Positions 1-4,934 are shown, counted from the first letter of the stretch. The stretch is DNA of 7,111 nucleotides from Thermoplasmata archaeon (GCA_023145185.1 JAGLEG010000498.1:1-7111), one strand, 5' to 3'. Program-made: numbers and translations. The notes: a model not told the origin generated them from the letters alone.

Positions 1-8
1 TATAAATA
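1..8 (+). promoter_or_regulatory. TATA box of gltX
   Basis: TATAAATA sits at the very window edge, centred about 27-28 bp upstream of the gltX ATG at 32. Archaeal transcription starts roughly 22-28 bp downstream of the TATA centre, so the transcript should begin at or within a few bases of the ATG (leaderless). No Shine-Dalgarno is visible between the box and the ATG, which agrees. The BRE would lie outside the window. Confidence 0.7.
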
Positions 9-31
9 GAAGAAGATGCCGATTAGGGTCC

Positions 32-1720
32 ATGAGAGACAAGGTGCTTGCCTACGCGCTCCAGAACGCCAGGGAGCATGGTGGTAAGGCGGGCATAGGC
101 CCGGTAATGGGCAAGGTCATGGCCTCGATCCCTGAACTTCGATCAGACCCGAAAGCTGCTTCCACCCTGGTAAGGGAGGTCGTGGATCAGGTGAACTCCA
201 TGGATGCGGCAGACCAGAAGGTCGAGCTTGACAGGTTGGGAGAGCCGGAGACCATCAAAAGGAAGAGAAAGGATACCCTTGACGAGCTCGAGAACGTCCC
301 AAAGGACGGAATTGTGGTGAGGTTCGCCCCCGGCCCGTCCGGCCCCCTGCATATCGGGCACTCCAGGGCTTCTATCCTGAACGACGAGTATGTCAAGAGG
401 TACGGGGGGAAGTTCATCCTGCGCCTTGAGGATACGAACCCGGAGAAGATAGACCCCGAGGCTTACAACATGATCCCTGAGGATCTCTCCTGGCTGGGGG
501 TCAAGGTGCACGAGACCTTCGTACAGTCCGACCGGTTCGAGATGTATTACGACGTCGCCAGATCGCTGATCGAGTCGGGAAGTGGGTATACGTGCACCTG
601 CGATCCGGAGCACTGGCGGGAGAGGAAGCTGGAGGGAAAACCCTGCCCCCACAGGGGCGATGTCGTGGAGGATCAGCTGGAGCGGTGGGATGGGATGTTC
701 GATGGCACCTTCTCGGCAGGAGAGGCCTCCATGATGGTGAAGACCGACCTGGAGCATCCCAACCCGGCTGTAAGGGATTTCGTCGGTATGAGGATCAAGG
801 ACGTTGCCCATCCCAGGACCGGCGACAGATATCGTGTTTACCCTCTATACAACCTGGCCGTCGCGATAGACGACCACCTCATGAGCTGCACGCACGTGCT
901 GAGGGGGAAGGACCACCTCAACAACACTTTCAGGCAGGAGTTCGTGTACAGGCATATGGGGTGGGGCCTGCCCGCATTCATTCACTACGGGCTCGTATCC
1001 ATCCCCAATACCATTCTGAAGACCTCCATCATAAGGGAGGAGATGTCCAGGGGGAACTACACCGGCTGGGATGATATCAGGTTGGGGACGCTCAGGGCGT
1101 TATCCGGGAGGGGGTTCATGCCCGAGGCCCTCAGGAAGTACTGGTACAAGGTGGGGATCAAGTCGGTGGACGTCACCTTCTCCTGGGAGAACTTCAATGC
1201 GATGAACAAGGAGCTGATCGACGATGGGACCGACAGGTTGTATTTCGTGGCAGATCCCGTGGAGCTGGCCATATCGACAGATATCCCACTGTCGGGCAGG
1301 TCACCCCTGCACCCGGACCACCGGGAGAGGGGATACAGGGAGTATGAGCATACCCCACACGATGGCATTGTGCGTTTGAGCGTGCCCCGGGAGGAGATCG
1401 CAACGCTCAAGGTGGGGGGCGTTGTCCGCCTCAAGGACCTCTGCAGCGTCAGGATACGAACGAAGGAGCCGTTGACGGGGGAGAGAGAGGACCTCTCGGT
1501 CTCCGATGTCAGGAGGGGAGGGGGCAGCATTATCCAGTGGGTATCATCGAGCGGCGTCCAATGCAAAGTGCTGTTTCCAGACGGCCAGGTACAAGAAGGG
1601 CGCGCTGAAGAGGGGGTAAAAGGGAGGGCACGAAAGGGTCAGATGGTCCAGTTCGAGAGGTTCGGCTTCTTCAAATTATCGGAAGAGGATGGTATTGTCG
1701 GCAGGTTCGCCCACAAATGA
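32..1720 (+). CDS. gltX: Glutamyl-tRNA synthetase, archaeal (GlnRS-like, probably non-discriminating) type
   Basis: Cytoplasmic class I synthetase that charges tRNA-Glu with glutamate using ATP. In most archaea the same enzyme also makes Glu-tRNA-Gln, which an amidotransferase converts to Gln-tRNA-Gln; that wider specificity is inferred here. The 562 residues match the usual archaeal length. Residues 1-90 are the archaeal N-terminal extension. The Rossmann catalytic core starts at about 95 with FAPGPSGPLHIGH (HIGH at 107-110), and the RLEDTNP motif lies at 131-137. A zinc-knuckle pattern is visible at C188, C190, C205 and H207. The KMSKS-equivalent loop is around 328-334 and reads ILKTSII, which is divergent; the usual archaeal form is LSTSK or MSKSK. 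Residues from about 400 to 555 form the beta-barrel anticodon-binding region of GlnRS/archaeal GluRS, not the helical bacterial one. The ATG at 32 is preferred because it lies about 27 bp after a TATA box; an ATG at 16 is out of frame. Confidence 0.96.
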   Translation: MRDKVLAYALQNAREHGGKAGIGPVMGKVMASIPELRSDPKAASTLVREVVDQVNSMDAADQKVELDRLGEPETIKRKRKDTLDELENVPKDGIVVRFAPGPSGPLHIGHSRASILNDEYVKRYGGKFILRLEDTNPEKIDPEAYNMIPEDLSWLGVKVHETFVQSDRFEMYYDVARSLIESGSGYTCTCDPEHWRERKLEGKPCPHRGDVVEDQLERWDGMFDGTFSAGEASMMVKTDLEHPNPAVRDFVGMRIKDVAHPRTGDRYRVYPLYNLAVAIDDHLMSCTHVLRGKDHLNNTFRQEFVYRHMGWGLPAFIHYGLVSIPNTILKTSIIREEMSRGNYTGWDDIRLGTLRALSGRGFMPEALRKYWYKVGIKSVDVTFSWENFNAMNKELIDDGTDRLYFVADPVELAISTDIPLSGRSPLHPDHRERGYREYEHTPHDGIVRLSVPREEIATLKVGGVVRLKDLCSVRIRTKEPLTGEREDLSVSDVRRGGGSIIQWVSSSGVQCKVLFPDGQVQEGRAEEGVKGRARKGQMVQFERFGFFKLSEEDGIVGRFAHK

Positions 1721-1736
1721 GTGGGGGGCACAATAG

Positions 1737-1769
1737 AGCGATCGCTTTGGTCGGCCTTTTCGGACCGAA
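1737..1769. repeat. Two short palindromes upstream of the phosphatase-nadK promoter
   Basis: AGCGATCGCT at 1737-1746 is a perfect 10-bp palindrome. TTCGGACCGAA at 1759-1769 is a perfect 5-1-5 dyad. Both lie between the gltX stop and the TATA box at 1783-1791. They could bind a regulator upstream of the promoter or form part of the gltX 3' end. The only T-run is four bases (1757-1760), so a termination role is weakly supported. Confidence 0.4.
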
Positions 1770-1782
1770 CCCAATGGGAAGG

Positions 1783-1791
1783 TTTAATAAA
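1783..1791 (+). promoter_or_regulatory. TATA box of the phosphatase-nadK operon
   Basis: TTTAATAAA is centred about 28 bp upstream of the GTG at 1815, the same spacing as the gltX promoter. It is preceded by a purine-rich stretch (GGGAAGG) in the BRE position. No Shine-Dalgarno precedes the GTG, so the mRNA is probably leaderless. This promoter should drive both the phosphatase and the overlapping NAD kinase. Confidence 0.7.
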
Positions 1792-1814
1792 GTCCCAGGA
1801 ACGTCAGCTCGCCC

Positions 1815-2636
1815 GTGAAGGAGATCGAACTTCTATTCAGGATCGCCCGCGGGGTGCGTGAGAGCATTATTGAAAGGTATCCTCACGGCGGAGGGAACGC
1901 CGTGGTGGGCAGAGGACCGGATGGTACACCCACATTCGAGATAGATGCCGCGGCCGAAGATATCGCCCGAAGGATACTGGACGAGAATGCGCCGGAGATG
2001 AACGTCCTCTCGGAGGAGACCGGCCTTCTCGATCGGGGCTCGGACTCCACCCTCATTATCGACCCCATCGACGGGTCCCACAACGCGGTTAGCGGAATAC
2101 CTCTCTTCAGCGTTTCACTGGCCATCTCCAGGGGATCGGTGGGGATGGTACAACATGCGGTGGTGGCCGACATTGTCCGCGGAACCACATATCACGCCTC
2201 CCTTGGCCTTGGGGCTTTCCGGGATGGTGTCCCGATCCACACAAGGGAGATGGTCCTCGAAGAGGCCACATTCTCCTCCTACCTCTCCAGGTTCAACATG
2301 GGGGCAAATGGTTCTCTTCTCTCGCTGCCCAACAAGGGGAGATACCTGGGGTGTGTCTCCCTGGAGATGTGCCTGGTGGCCCAGGGCTCCTTGGACCTCC
2401 TGGCAATGCTTTCAAGGCCCCCCAGGATGATCGACATCGCCGCAGGCACCCTCATCTTAAAAGAGGCCGGAGGAAACACGTACGGGTCTCAAAACGGCGG
2501 GAAATGGGGCGAATACATATTAACCAATGAAGCGGATGATATCGACGATCTGATCTCTCTTGGCGACCCTTCATTCGCCCCGAGGATATTCGATCTATAC
2601 CGTCGCAAAGTTGATACGGAGGTTGGAGGGGAATGA
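1815..2636 (+). CDS. Inositol-monophosphatase superfamily phosphatase (IMPase / FBPase class IV / possible NADP phosphatase)
   Basis: Mg2+-dependent phosphomonoesterase of the IMPase/FBPase/PAP-phosphatase fold. At 273 residues it is a typical archaeal single-domain length (about 250-270). Visible motifs are DGTPTFEID at 36-44, the metal-ligand SEE at 66-68, the hallmark DPIDGSHN at 83-90 (D83, I85 carbonyl, D86) and MIDIAAG at 205-211, whose D207 is the third metal aspartate. All catalytic ligands are present. Archaeal members hydrolyse inositol 1-phosphate and often fructose 1,6-bisphosphate. A relative fused to NAD kinase in M. jannaschii (MJ0917) hydrolyses NADP. Because this gene overlaps nadK by 4 bp (ATGA), NADP is a serious candidate substrate here; that is inference from context. 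Translation starts at GTG, supported by the TATA box at 1783-1791 and by the family-like N-terminus. Confidence 0.92.
   Translation: MKEIELLFRIARGVRESIIERYPHGGGNAVVGRGPDGTPTFEIDAAAEDIARRILDENAPEMNVLSEETGLLDRGSDSTLIIDPIDGSHNAVSGIPLFSVSLAISRGSVGMVQHAVVADIVRGTTYHASLGLGAFRDGVPIHTREMVLEEATFSSYLSRFNMGANGSLLSLPNKGRYLGCVSLEMCLVAQGSLDLLAMLSRPPRMIDIAAGTLILKEAGGNTYGSQNGGKWGEYILTNEADDIDDLISLGDPSFAPRIFDLYRRKVDTEVGGE
2618..2631 (+). promoter_or_regulatory. Tandem Shine-Dalgarno sites for nadK inside the phosphatase 3' end
   Basis: GGAGGT at 2618-2623 lies 9 nt before the nadK ATG, and a second GGAGGGG at 2625-2631 lies 1 nt before it. The first has ideal spacing. With the ATGA stop/start overlap, this supports reinitiation or internal initiation at 2633 on a polycistronic mRNA, in contrast to the leaderless first gene. 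Confidence 0.75.
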
Positions 2637-3478
2637 AGTTCGGCCTTGTTCCACACCCGAAGAAGAAGGGAGCTCTCGCCCTCTCCTACAAGATCCTCTC
2701 GCATATCGAGAGGCTCGAGGATAAAGGTGTGGACGTATCATTGACCATCTCGGACTACATGGAGGATAAGATCGAGACCGACAGGTTCACCTTCAAGCCG
2801 ATCGAGAGGATCAAGGCTGACGTGAACCTCTGCATAGGCGGGGACGGCACCCTGCTCTATTCGTTCCAGCACAGCGGTAACCCAGTTATTGGCATCAATA
2901 TCGGCTCCCTGGGATTTCTCATGGAGGTGGAGCCACAGGATGCCATAAAGGCCGTGGATCGGCTGATCCGGAAGGAGTATATCATCGAGAGGAGGTCAAA
3001 GATCCATACGCTGATCAACGACGAGCCCGTTCCCGATGCTGCCAACGAGGTGGTGATATTGACCTCCACCCCGTCCAAGATCCAATCCTTCGAGATCTAC
3101 GTGGACATGGAGAAGGTACAGAGGGTCAAATCAGATGGCATCATATTCTCAACCCCCACCGGGTCCACCTGCTATGCCATGTCCGCAGGTGGAAGTATTC
3201 TGGACCCAAGGCTGAAGGTGATCCAGATGGTCCCCATCTCCCCGTTCAGGCTATCCATCAGGCCGATCATCATCCCCGATTCTTCCACGATCTCCCTGAA
3301 GATCCTTGATAAGCGCAGGGCGGCGACCCTGGTGATCGACGGCTTCTACAGGAGGAGCGTCAAGCACAAGGATGACATCCTCATGACCAGGTCCAAGAGC
3401 GTGGGTAAGCTGGTGAGGTTCGAGAGCGGTTTCTACCGCAGATATCATGAGAAGCTGGTCAAGAAGGTCGAGGATTAG
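2633..3478 (+). CDS. nadK: NAD kinase (ATP/polyphosphate-NAD kinase)
   Basis: Cytoplasmic kinase that phosphorylates the 2'-OH of NAD to make NADP. It has 281 residues, usual for archaeal enzymes. The N-terminal Rossmann-like lobe carries the signature GGDGT at 69-73, with D71 the catalytic aspartate, followed by GSLGFL at 91-96. The NE pair is at N138-E139. The C-terminal beta-sandwich lobe contains TPTGSTCYAMSAGGSIL at 174-190, where C180 replaces the commoner alanine, and VIDGF at 234-238, where DGQ is more usual. The variations are conservative and the enzyme looks active. The start is fixed by the ATGA overlap with the upstream phosphatase and by the GGAGGT 9 nt upstream. Sequence alone does not tell whether ATP or polyphosphate is the donor. 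The coupled phosphatase suggests that NADP synthesis and removal are made together. Confidence 0.96.
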   Translation: MKFGLVPHPKKKGALALSYKILSHIERLEDKGVDVSLTISDYMEDKIETDRFTFKPIERIKADVNLCIGGDGTLLYSFQHSGNPVIGINIGSLGFLMEVEPQDAIKAVDRLIRKEYIIERRSKIHTLINDEPVPDAANEVVILTSTPSKIQSFEIYVDMEKVQRVKSDGIIFSTPTGSTCYAMSAGGSILDPRLKVIQMVPISPFRLSIRPIIIPDSSTISLKILDKRRAATLVIDGFYRRSVKHKDDILMTRSKSVGKLVRFESGFYRRYHEKLVKKVED

Positions 3479-3486
3479 GACAAATC

Positions 3487-3496
3487 TATTTATAGA
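3487..3496 (+). promoter_or_regulatory. TATA box of the ArsR-like regulator gene
   Basis: TATTTATAGA lies just 3' of the nadK stop codon, preceded by an A-rich ACAAA that could serve as a BRE. By the spacing seen at the other two promoters, transcription should start near 3515-3520, giving a leader of only about 9-14 nt before the ATG at 3529. No Shine-Dalgarno lies before that ATG. The regulator therefore appears to be a separate transcription unit. Confidence 0.65.
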
Positions 3497-3508
3497 AAAA
3501 ATAACATA

Positions 3509-3523
3509 ACAACTTCTTGTTGT
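3509..3523. promoter_or_regulatory. Candidate operator: dyad overlapping the predicted transcription start
   Basis: ACAAC-TTCTT-GTTGT is a perfect 5-bp inverted repeat with a 5-bp spacer. It lies just downstream of the TATA box and over the expected start site. Dimeric winged-helix proteins often repress from such positions by blocking RNA polymerase, so autoregulation by the gene that follows is a reasonable inference. The arms are short, so chance is not excluded. Confidence 0.45.
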
Positions 3524-3528
3524 ATAGT

Positions 3529-4314
3529 ATGCCGGAAGATATAGAAGACCTTCAGCTGGATGTGATCCTCTCGGTGCTTGAGAACCCGATACGGAGGAAG
3601 ATCCTGAGGAAGTTATCACGTGACAACAATTACCCACTTCAGCTCTCAAAAGAGCTCCATATAAGCCAGCAGGCGATCATGAAACATCTGAAGGTTCTTG
3701 AGGAGAACGATTTCGTCGAGTCCTACGAGGAGCGGTCCTCCAAGGGTGGGCCTCCAAGAAAGGTGTTCACCCCCAGAAAGAGATATTCAGTGAGGATAGA
3801 TATCGGCCCTCATACGTACAACGAGGTCATCACCTCTTTTGAAGAATATGGTGGTGGACCTGATGTGAAGGATGTGAACCCTGCCATTGGAGAAACTCAG
3901 GTCGAGGTCAACGGCAAACTAACGGGAGAGATGAAGGAGGATGTGGTCGCTGCCCTCCCAGCTTTCACCGACCCCATACTGGAAAGTTTAAGAAGGGAAT
4001 TGGACAGGGCCATATGCATGGAGGACGATGTCAAGAAACTCTCGGAACTGAGGTCATTGATATCCAATATGAACGTGGAGCTGAAGGGGATGGAGATGAG
4101 AAGAAGAAGGCTGCTTGCGCTCAGGGAGAGGGCCTTTGAGGATACAAATGAGATCATCTCCAGTATCTCCCATTCTTACGTTGAAAGGGAGGCTTATTCG
4201 CTTCTGGTCAAAGATGGAATATGCGATATGGATATGCTCTCTGACATGCTCAATATCAGACACAAGGTGTTGAAGGAGATCATGAAAGAGTTTGAGGATC
4301 TTCTCGGCAGTTGA
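3529..4314 (+). CDS. ArsR-like winged-helix transcriptional regulator with long C-terminal extension
   Basis: Probable DNA-binding transcription regulator of 261 residues. Residues about 14-85 form an ArsR-like winged helix: ENPIRRKILRKL is the first helix, LQLSKELHISQQAIMKHLKVLEEN (38-60) is the helix-turn-helix, and the wing contains SSKGGPPRKVFTP (70-82). Classical ArsR metal sensors are about 100 residues and carry a cysteine metal box; none is seen here, so metal sensing is not supported. The remaining 175 residues include a probable coiled coil at about 150-205 with a basic RRRR at 191-194. A C-terminal helical module follows at about 220-260, in which LSDMLNIRHKVLKEIMKEF looks like a second HTH. 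Ligand and targets are unknown. The ATG at 3529 was chosen over in-frame TTG codons at 3517 and 3520, which fall on the predicted transcription start; a leaderless TTG start would add three or four residues. Confidence 0.88.
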   Translation: MPEDIEDLQLDVILSVLENPIRRKILRKLSRDNNYPLQLSKELHISQQAIMKHLKVLEENDFVESYEERSSKGGPPRKVFTPRKRYSVRIDIGPHTYNEVITSFEEYGGGPDVKDVNPAIGETQVEVNGKLTGEMKEDVVAALPAFTDPILESLRRELDRAICMEDDVKKLSELRSLISNMNVELKGMEMRRRRLLALRERAFEDTNEIISSISHSYVEREAYSLLVKDGICDMDMLSDMLNIRHKVLKEIMKEFEDLLGS

Positions 4315-4338
4315 GAAATTGATCATTTTCATATTTCT

Positions 4339-4399
4339 ATCCTAACATTGACAGATCGAATGTGATCTGGATCCCAACATTTACATATCAAATGTGATC
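4339..4399. repeat. Pair of imperfect 29-bp direct repeats with internal hairpins
   Basis: The copies at 4339-4367 and 4371-4399 match at 25 of 29 positions and have a 32-bp period. Each contains complementary arms: ACATT/AATGT around a 9-nt loop in copy 1, and ACATTT/AAATGT around a 7-nt loop in copy 2. Each ends in GTGATC. The substitutions G/T at 4350/4382 and G/A at 4358/4390 lengthen the stem in copy 2. This suits either tandem protein-binding sites or paired RNA hairpins downstream of the regulator gene. Two copies are too few for a CRISPR array. Confidence 0.7.
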
Positions 4400-4413
4400 C
4401 AAGCCTGTCAATG
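4346..4413. repeat. 9-bp inverted repeat enclosing the second direct repeat
   Basis: CATTGACAG at 4346-4354 and CTGTCAATG at 4405-4413 are exact reverse complements 50 bp apart. The left arm is part of direct-repeat copy 1, and the right arm lies just after copy 2. Folding would place the copy-2 hairpin inside a larger loop. Confidence 0.55.
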
Positions 4414-4473
4414 CTGGGAAAGGTCCAACTTTATTGGGATGTCTTTAGTTGTTCTGGTAGAGAGACCCCTATA

Positions 4474-4486
4474 TTTCCATTGGAGA
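4474..4486 (+). promoter_or_regulatory. ORB-like box (weak)
   Basis: TTTCCATTGGAGA matches the symmetrical ORB core TTTCCACTGGAAA, as I remember it, at 11 of 13 positions. It is the outlying left-hand member of a set of similar boxes in this spacer. Taken alone it could be chance. Confidence 0.3.
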
Positions 4487-4631
4487 AGTGGATGGATCAT
4501 GCTGGCGATCTTGGGGGAAGAAGTTGTTTTTCCCTCTTGACGTTCATTATTTCATATTCCATATATTAAATTCATCGTTTTCATCATTATATCCATTTAG
4601 AATTTGATCAATATGATATCAAATATTAGGT

Positions 4632-4678
4632 GGAAACGGGAAGGGAGCGATCGTTTCCTGTTCTTTTTTCATTTTTTT
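4632..4678 (+). terminator. Hairpin plus T-runs (intrinsic-like terminator), overlapping ORB-like GGAAACG cores
   Basis: GGAAACG (4632-4638) and CGTTTCC (4652-4658) form a perfect 7-bp stem with a 13-nt loop. T6 at 4664-4669 and T7 at 4672-4678 follow. T-rich non-template DNA is the core archaeal termination signal, so transcripts from the left should end here. The same arms also read as oppositely oriented GGAAAC cores of archaeal origin boxes; the + strand copy continues as GTGGAAACGGGAAGGG, resembling the G-rich tail of full ORBs. The two readings are not exclusive. Confidence 0.55.
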
Positions 4679-4681
4679 CAC

Positions 4682-4693
4682 TTCCTCTGGAAC
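4682..4693 (+). promoter_or_regulatory. ORB-like box (weak), left edge of the AT tract
   Basis: TTCCTCTGGAAC keeps the TTCC-nn-TGGAA core of archaeal ORBs and abuts the AT-rich tract directly. Position rather than match quality makes it notable. Confidence 0.3.
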
Positions 4694-4715
4694 AATAAAT
4701 ACTATAATAATAATA

Positions 4716-4733
4716 ATATAAAATCTTTTATAT
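4716..4733. repeat. Near-palindrome ATATAAAA-TC-TTTTATAT
   Basis: Perfect 8-bp arms surround a 2-bp centre. The sequence offers a TATA-box-like TATAAAA on each strand, so it could be a bidirectional TBP site or simply a product of AT bias. No gene starts nearby on either strand. Confidence 0.45.
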
Positions 4734-4751
4734 AAATATATATATATAGAA

Positions 4752-4796
4752 TAGTTATATATATAAACTTATAGGTAAACTTTATATATGTAACTA
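4752..4796. repeat. 16-bp inverted repeat in the AT tract
   Basis: TAGTTATATATATAAA (4752-4767) and TTTATATATGTAACTA (4781-4796) are reverse complements at 15 of 16 positions; the exception would be a G-U pair in RNA. The loop is 13 nt. The GC-containing outer ends (TAGTTA/TAACTA) pair too, so this is more than TA-repeat self-complementarity. It could extrude as a cruciform, form an RNA hairpin on either strand, or be a protein site. Confidence 0.6.
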
Positions 4797-4801
4797 ATAA
4801 A

Positions 4802-4819
4802 TTTCCACTTGAAATCGAT
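4802..4819 (+). promoter_or_regulatory. Mini-ORB-like box, right edge of the AT tract
   Basis: TTTCCACTTGAAATCGAT differs at one position in its first 13 bases from the Methanothermobacter mini-ORB as I remember it (TTTACACTTGAAA). It lies 2 bp after the AT tract. It shares 14 of 16 positions (TTCCACTnGnAATCGA) with the box at 4918-4934, and both are on the same strand. Confidence 0.45.
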
Positions 4820-4917
4820 TATCTAAAATATATCGATCATTTATCACTGATAAGCAGATGAGACATGGGATCGTAACGTGGTGATGAACAGAGAACAGCG
4901 ATAATGTTCCCACGATA

Positions 4918-4934
4918 TTTCCACTGGTAATCGA
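4918..4934 (+). promoter_or_regulatory. ORB-like box, second copy
   Basis: TTTCCACTGGTAATCGA repeats the 4802 box 116 bp downstream and matches the ORB core TTTCCACTGGAAA at 11 of 13 positions. The pair with a shared TCGA tail suggests a real recognition sequence, whatever protein binds it. Confidence 0.45.

Larger units (their letters stand above)
4690..4800. other. Extreme AT-rich tract, candidate DNA-unwinding element
   Basis: About 12 of 111 bases are G or C, against roughly 50-60% GC in the neighbouring genes. The tract includes (ATA)n-type runs around 4702-4719 and (TA)n runs around 4731-4748 and 4756-4766. Such a tract would melt readily, as a DUE does. It also contains many TATA-like sequences on both strands, so spurious or antisense promoters are possible. 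Confidence 0.6.

Noticed and set aside
143..811. Long open frame (222 codons) on the minus strand inside gltX
   Set aside because: It is a shadow of the gltX reading frame in GC-rich DNA; the translation shows no motif, and no promoter or Shine-Dalgarno precedes it.
3517..3522. TTG start codons for the regulator, adding three or four residues
   Set aside because: They are compatible with leaderless initiation, but ATG at 3529 begins at the usual family N-terminus and TTG is a poor leaderless start. Kept as a minor alternative.
4339..4399. CRISPR array
   Set aside because: There are only two imperfect copies with a 3-bp gap; no spacer-length intervals and no cas genes are present.
4492..4569. 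Small + strand open frame of 25 codons with a GGAG 6 nt upstream of its ATG, in the convergent spacer
   Set aside because: The product is short and resembles no family I know, the TATA-like sequence before it is wrongly spaced (about 19 bp), and codon use is unlike the neighbours. Conservation in relatives would be needed to accept it.
4690..4800. Insertion-sequence remnant
   Set aside because: There is no transposase fragment or target duplication, and the inverted repeats are internal to AT-rich DNA rather than bounding an element.
4815..4856. Chromosome-dimer resolution (dif-like) site in the convergent spacer
   Set aside because: Convergent genes and small dyads (TTATC-act-GATAA, repeated ATCGAT) suggested a terminus, but nothing resembles the 28-bp archaeal dif pattern I know.
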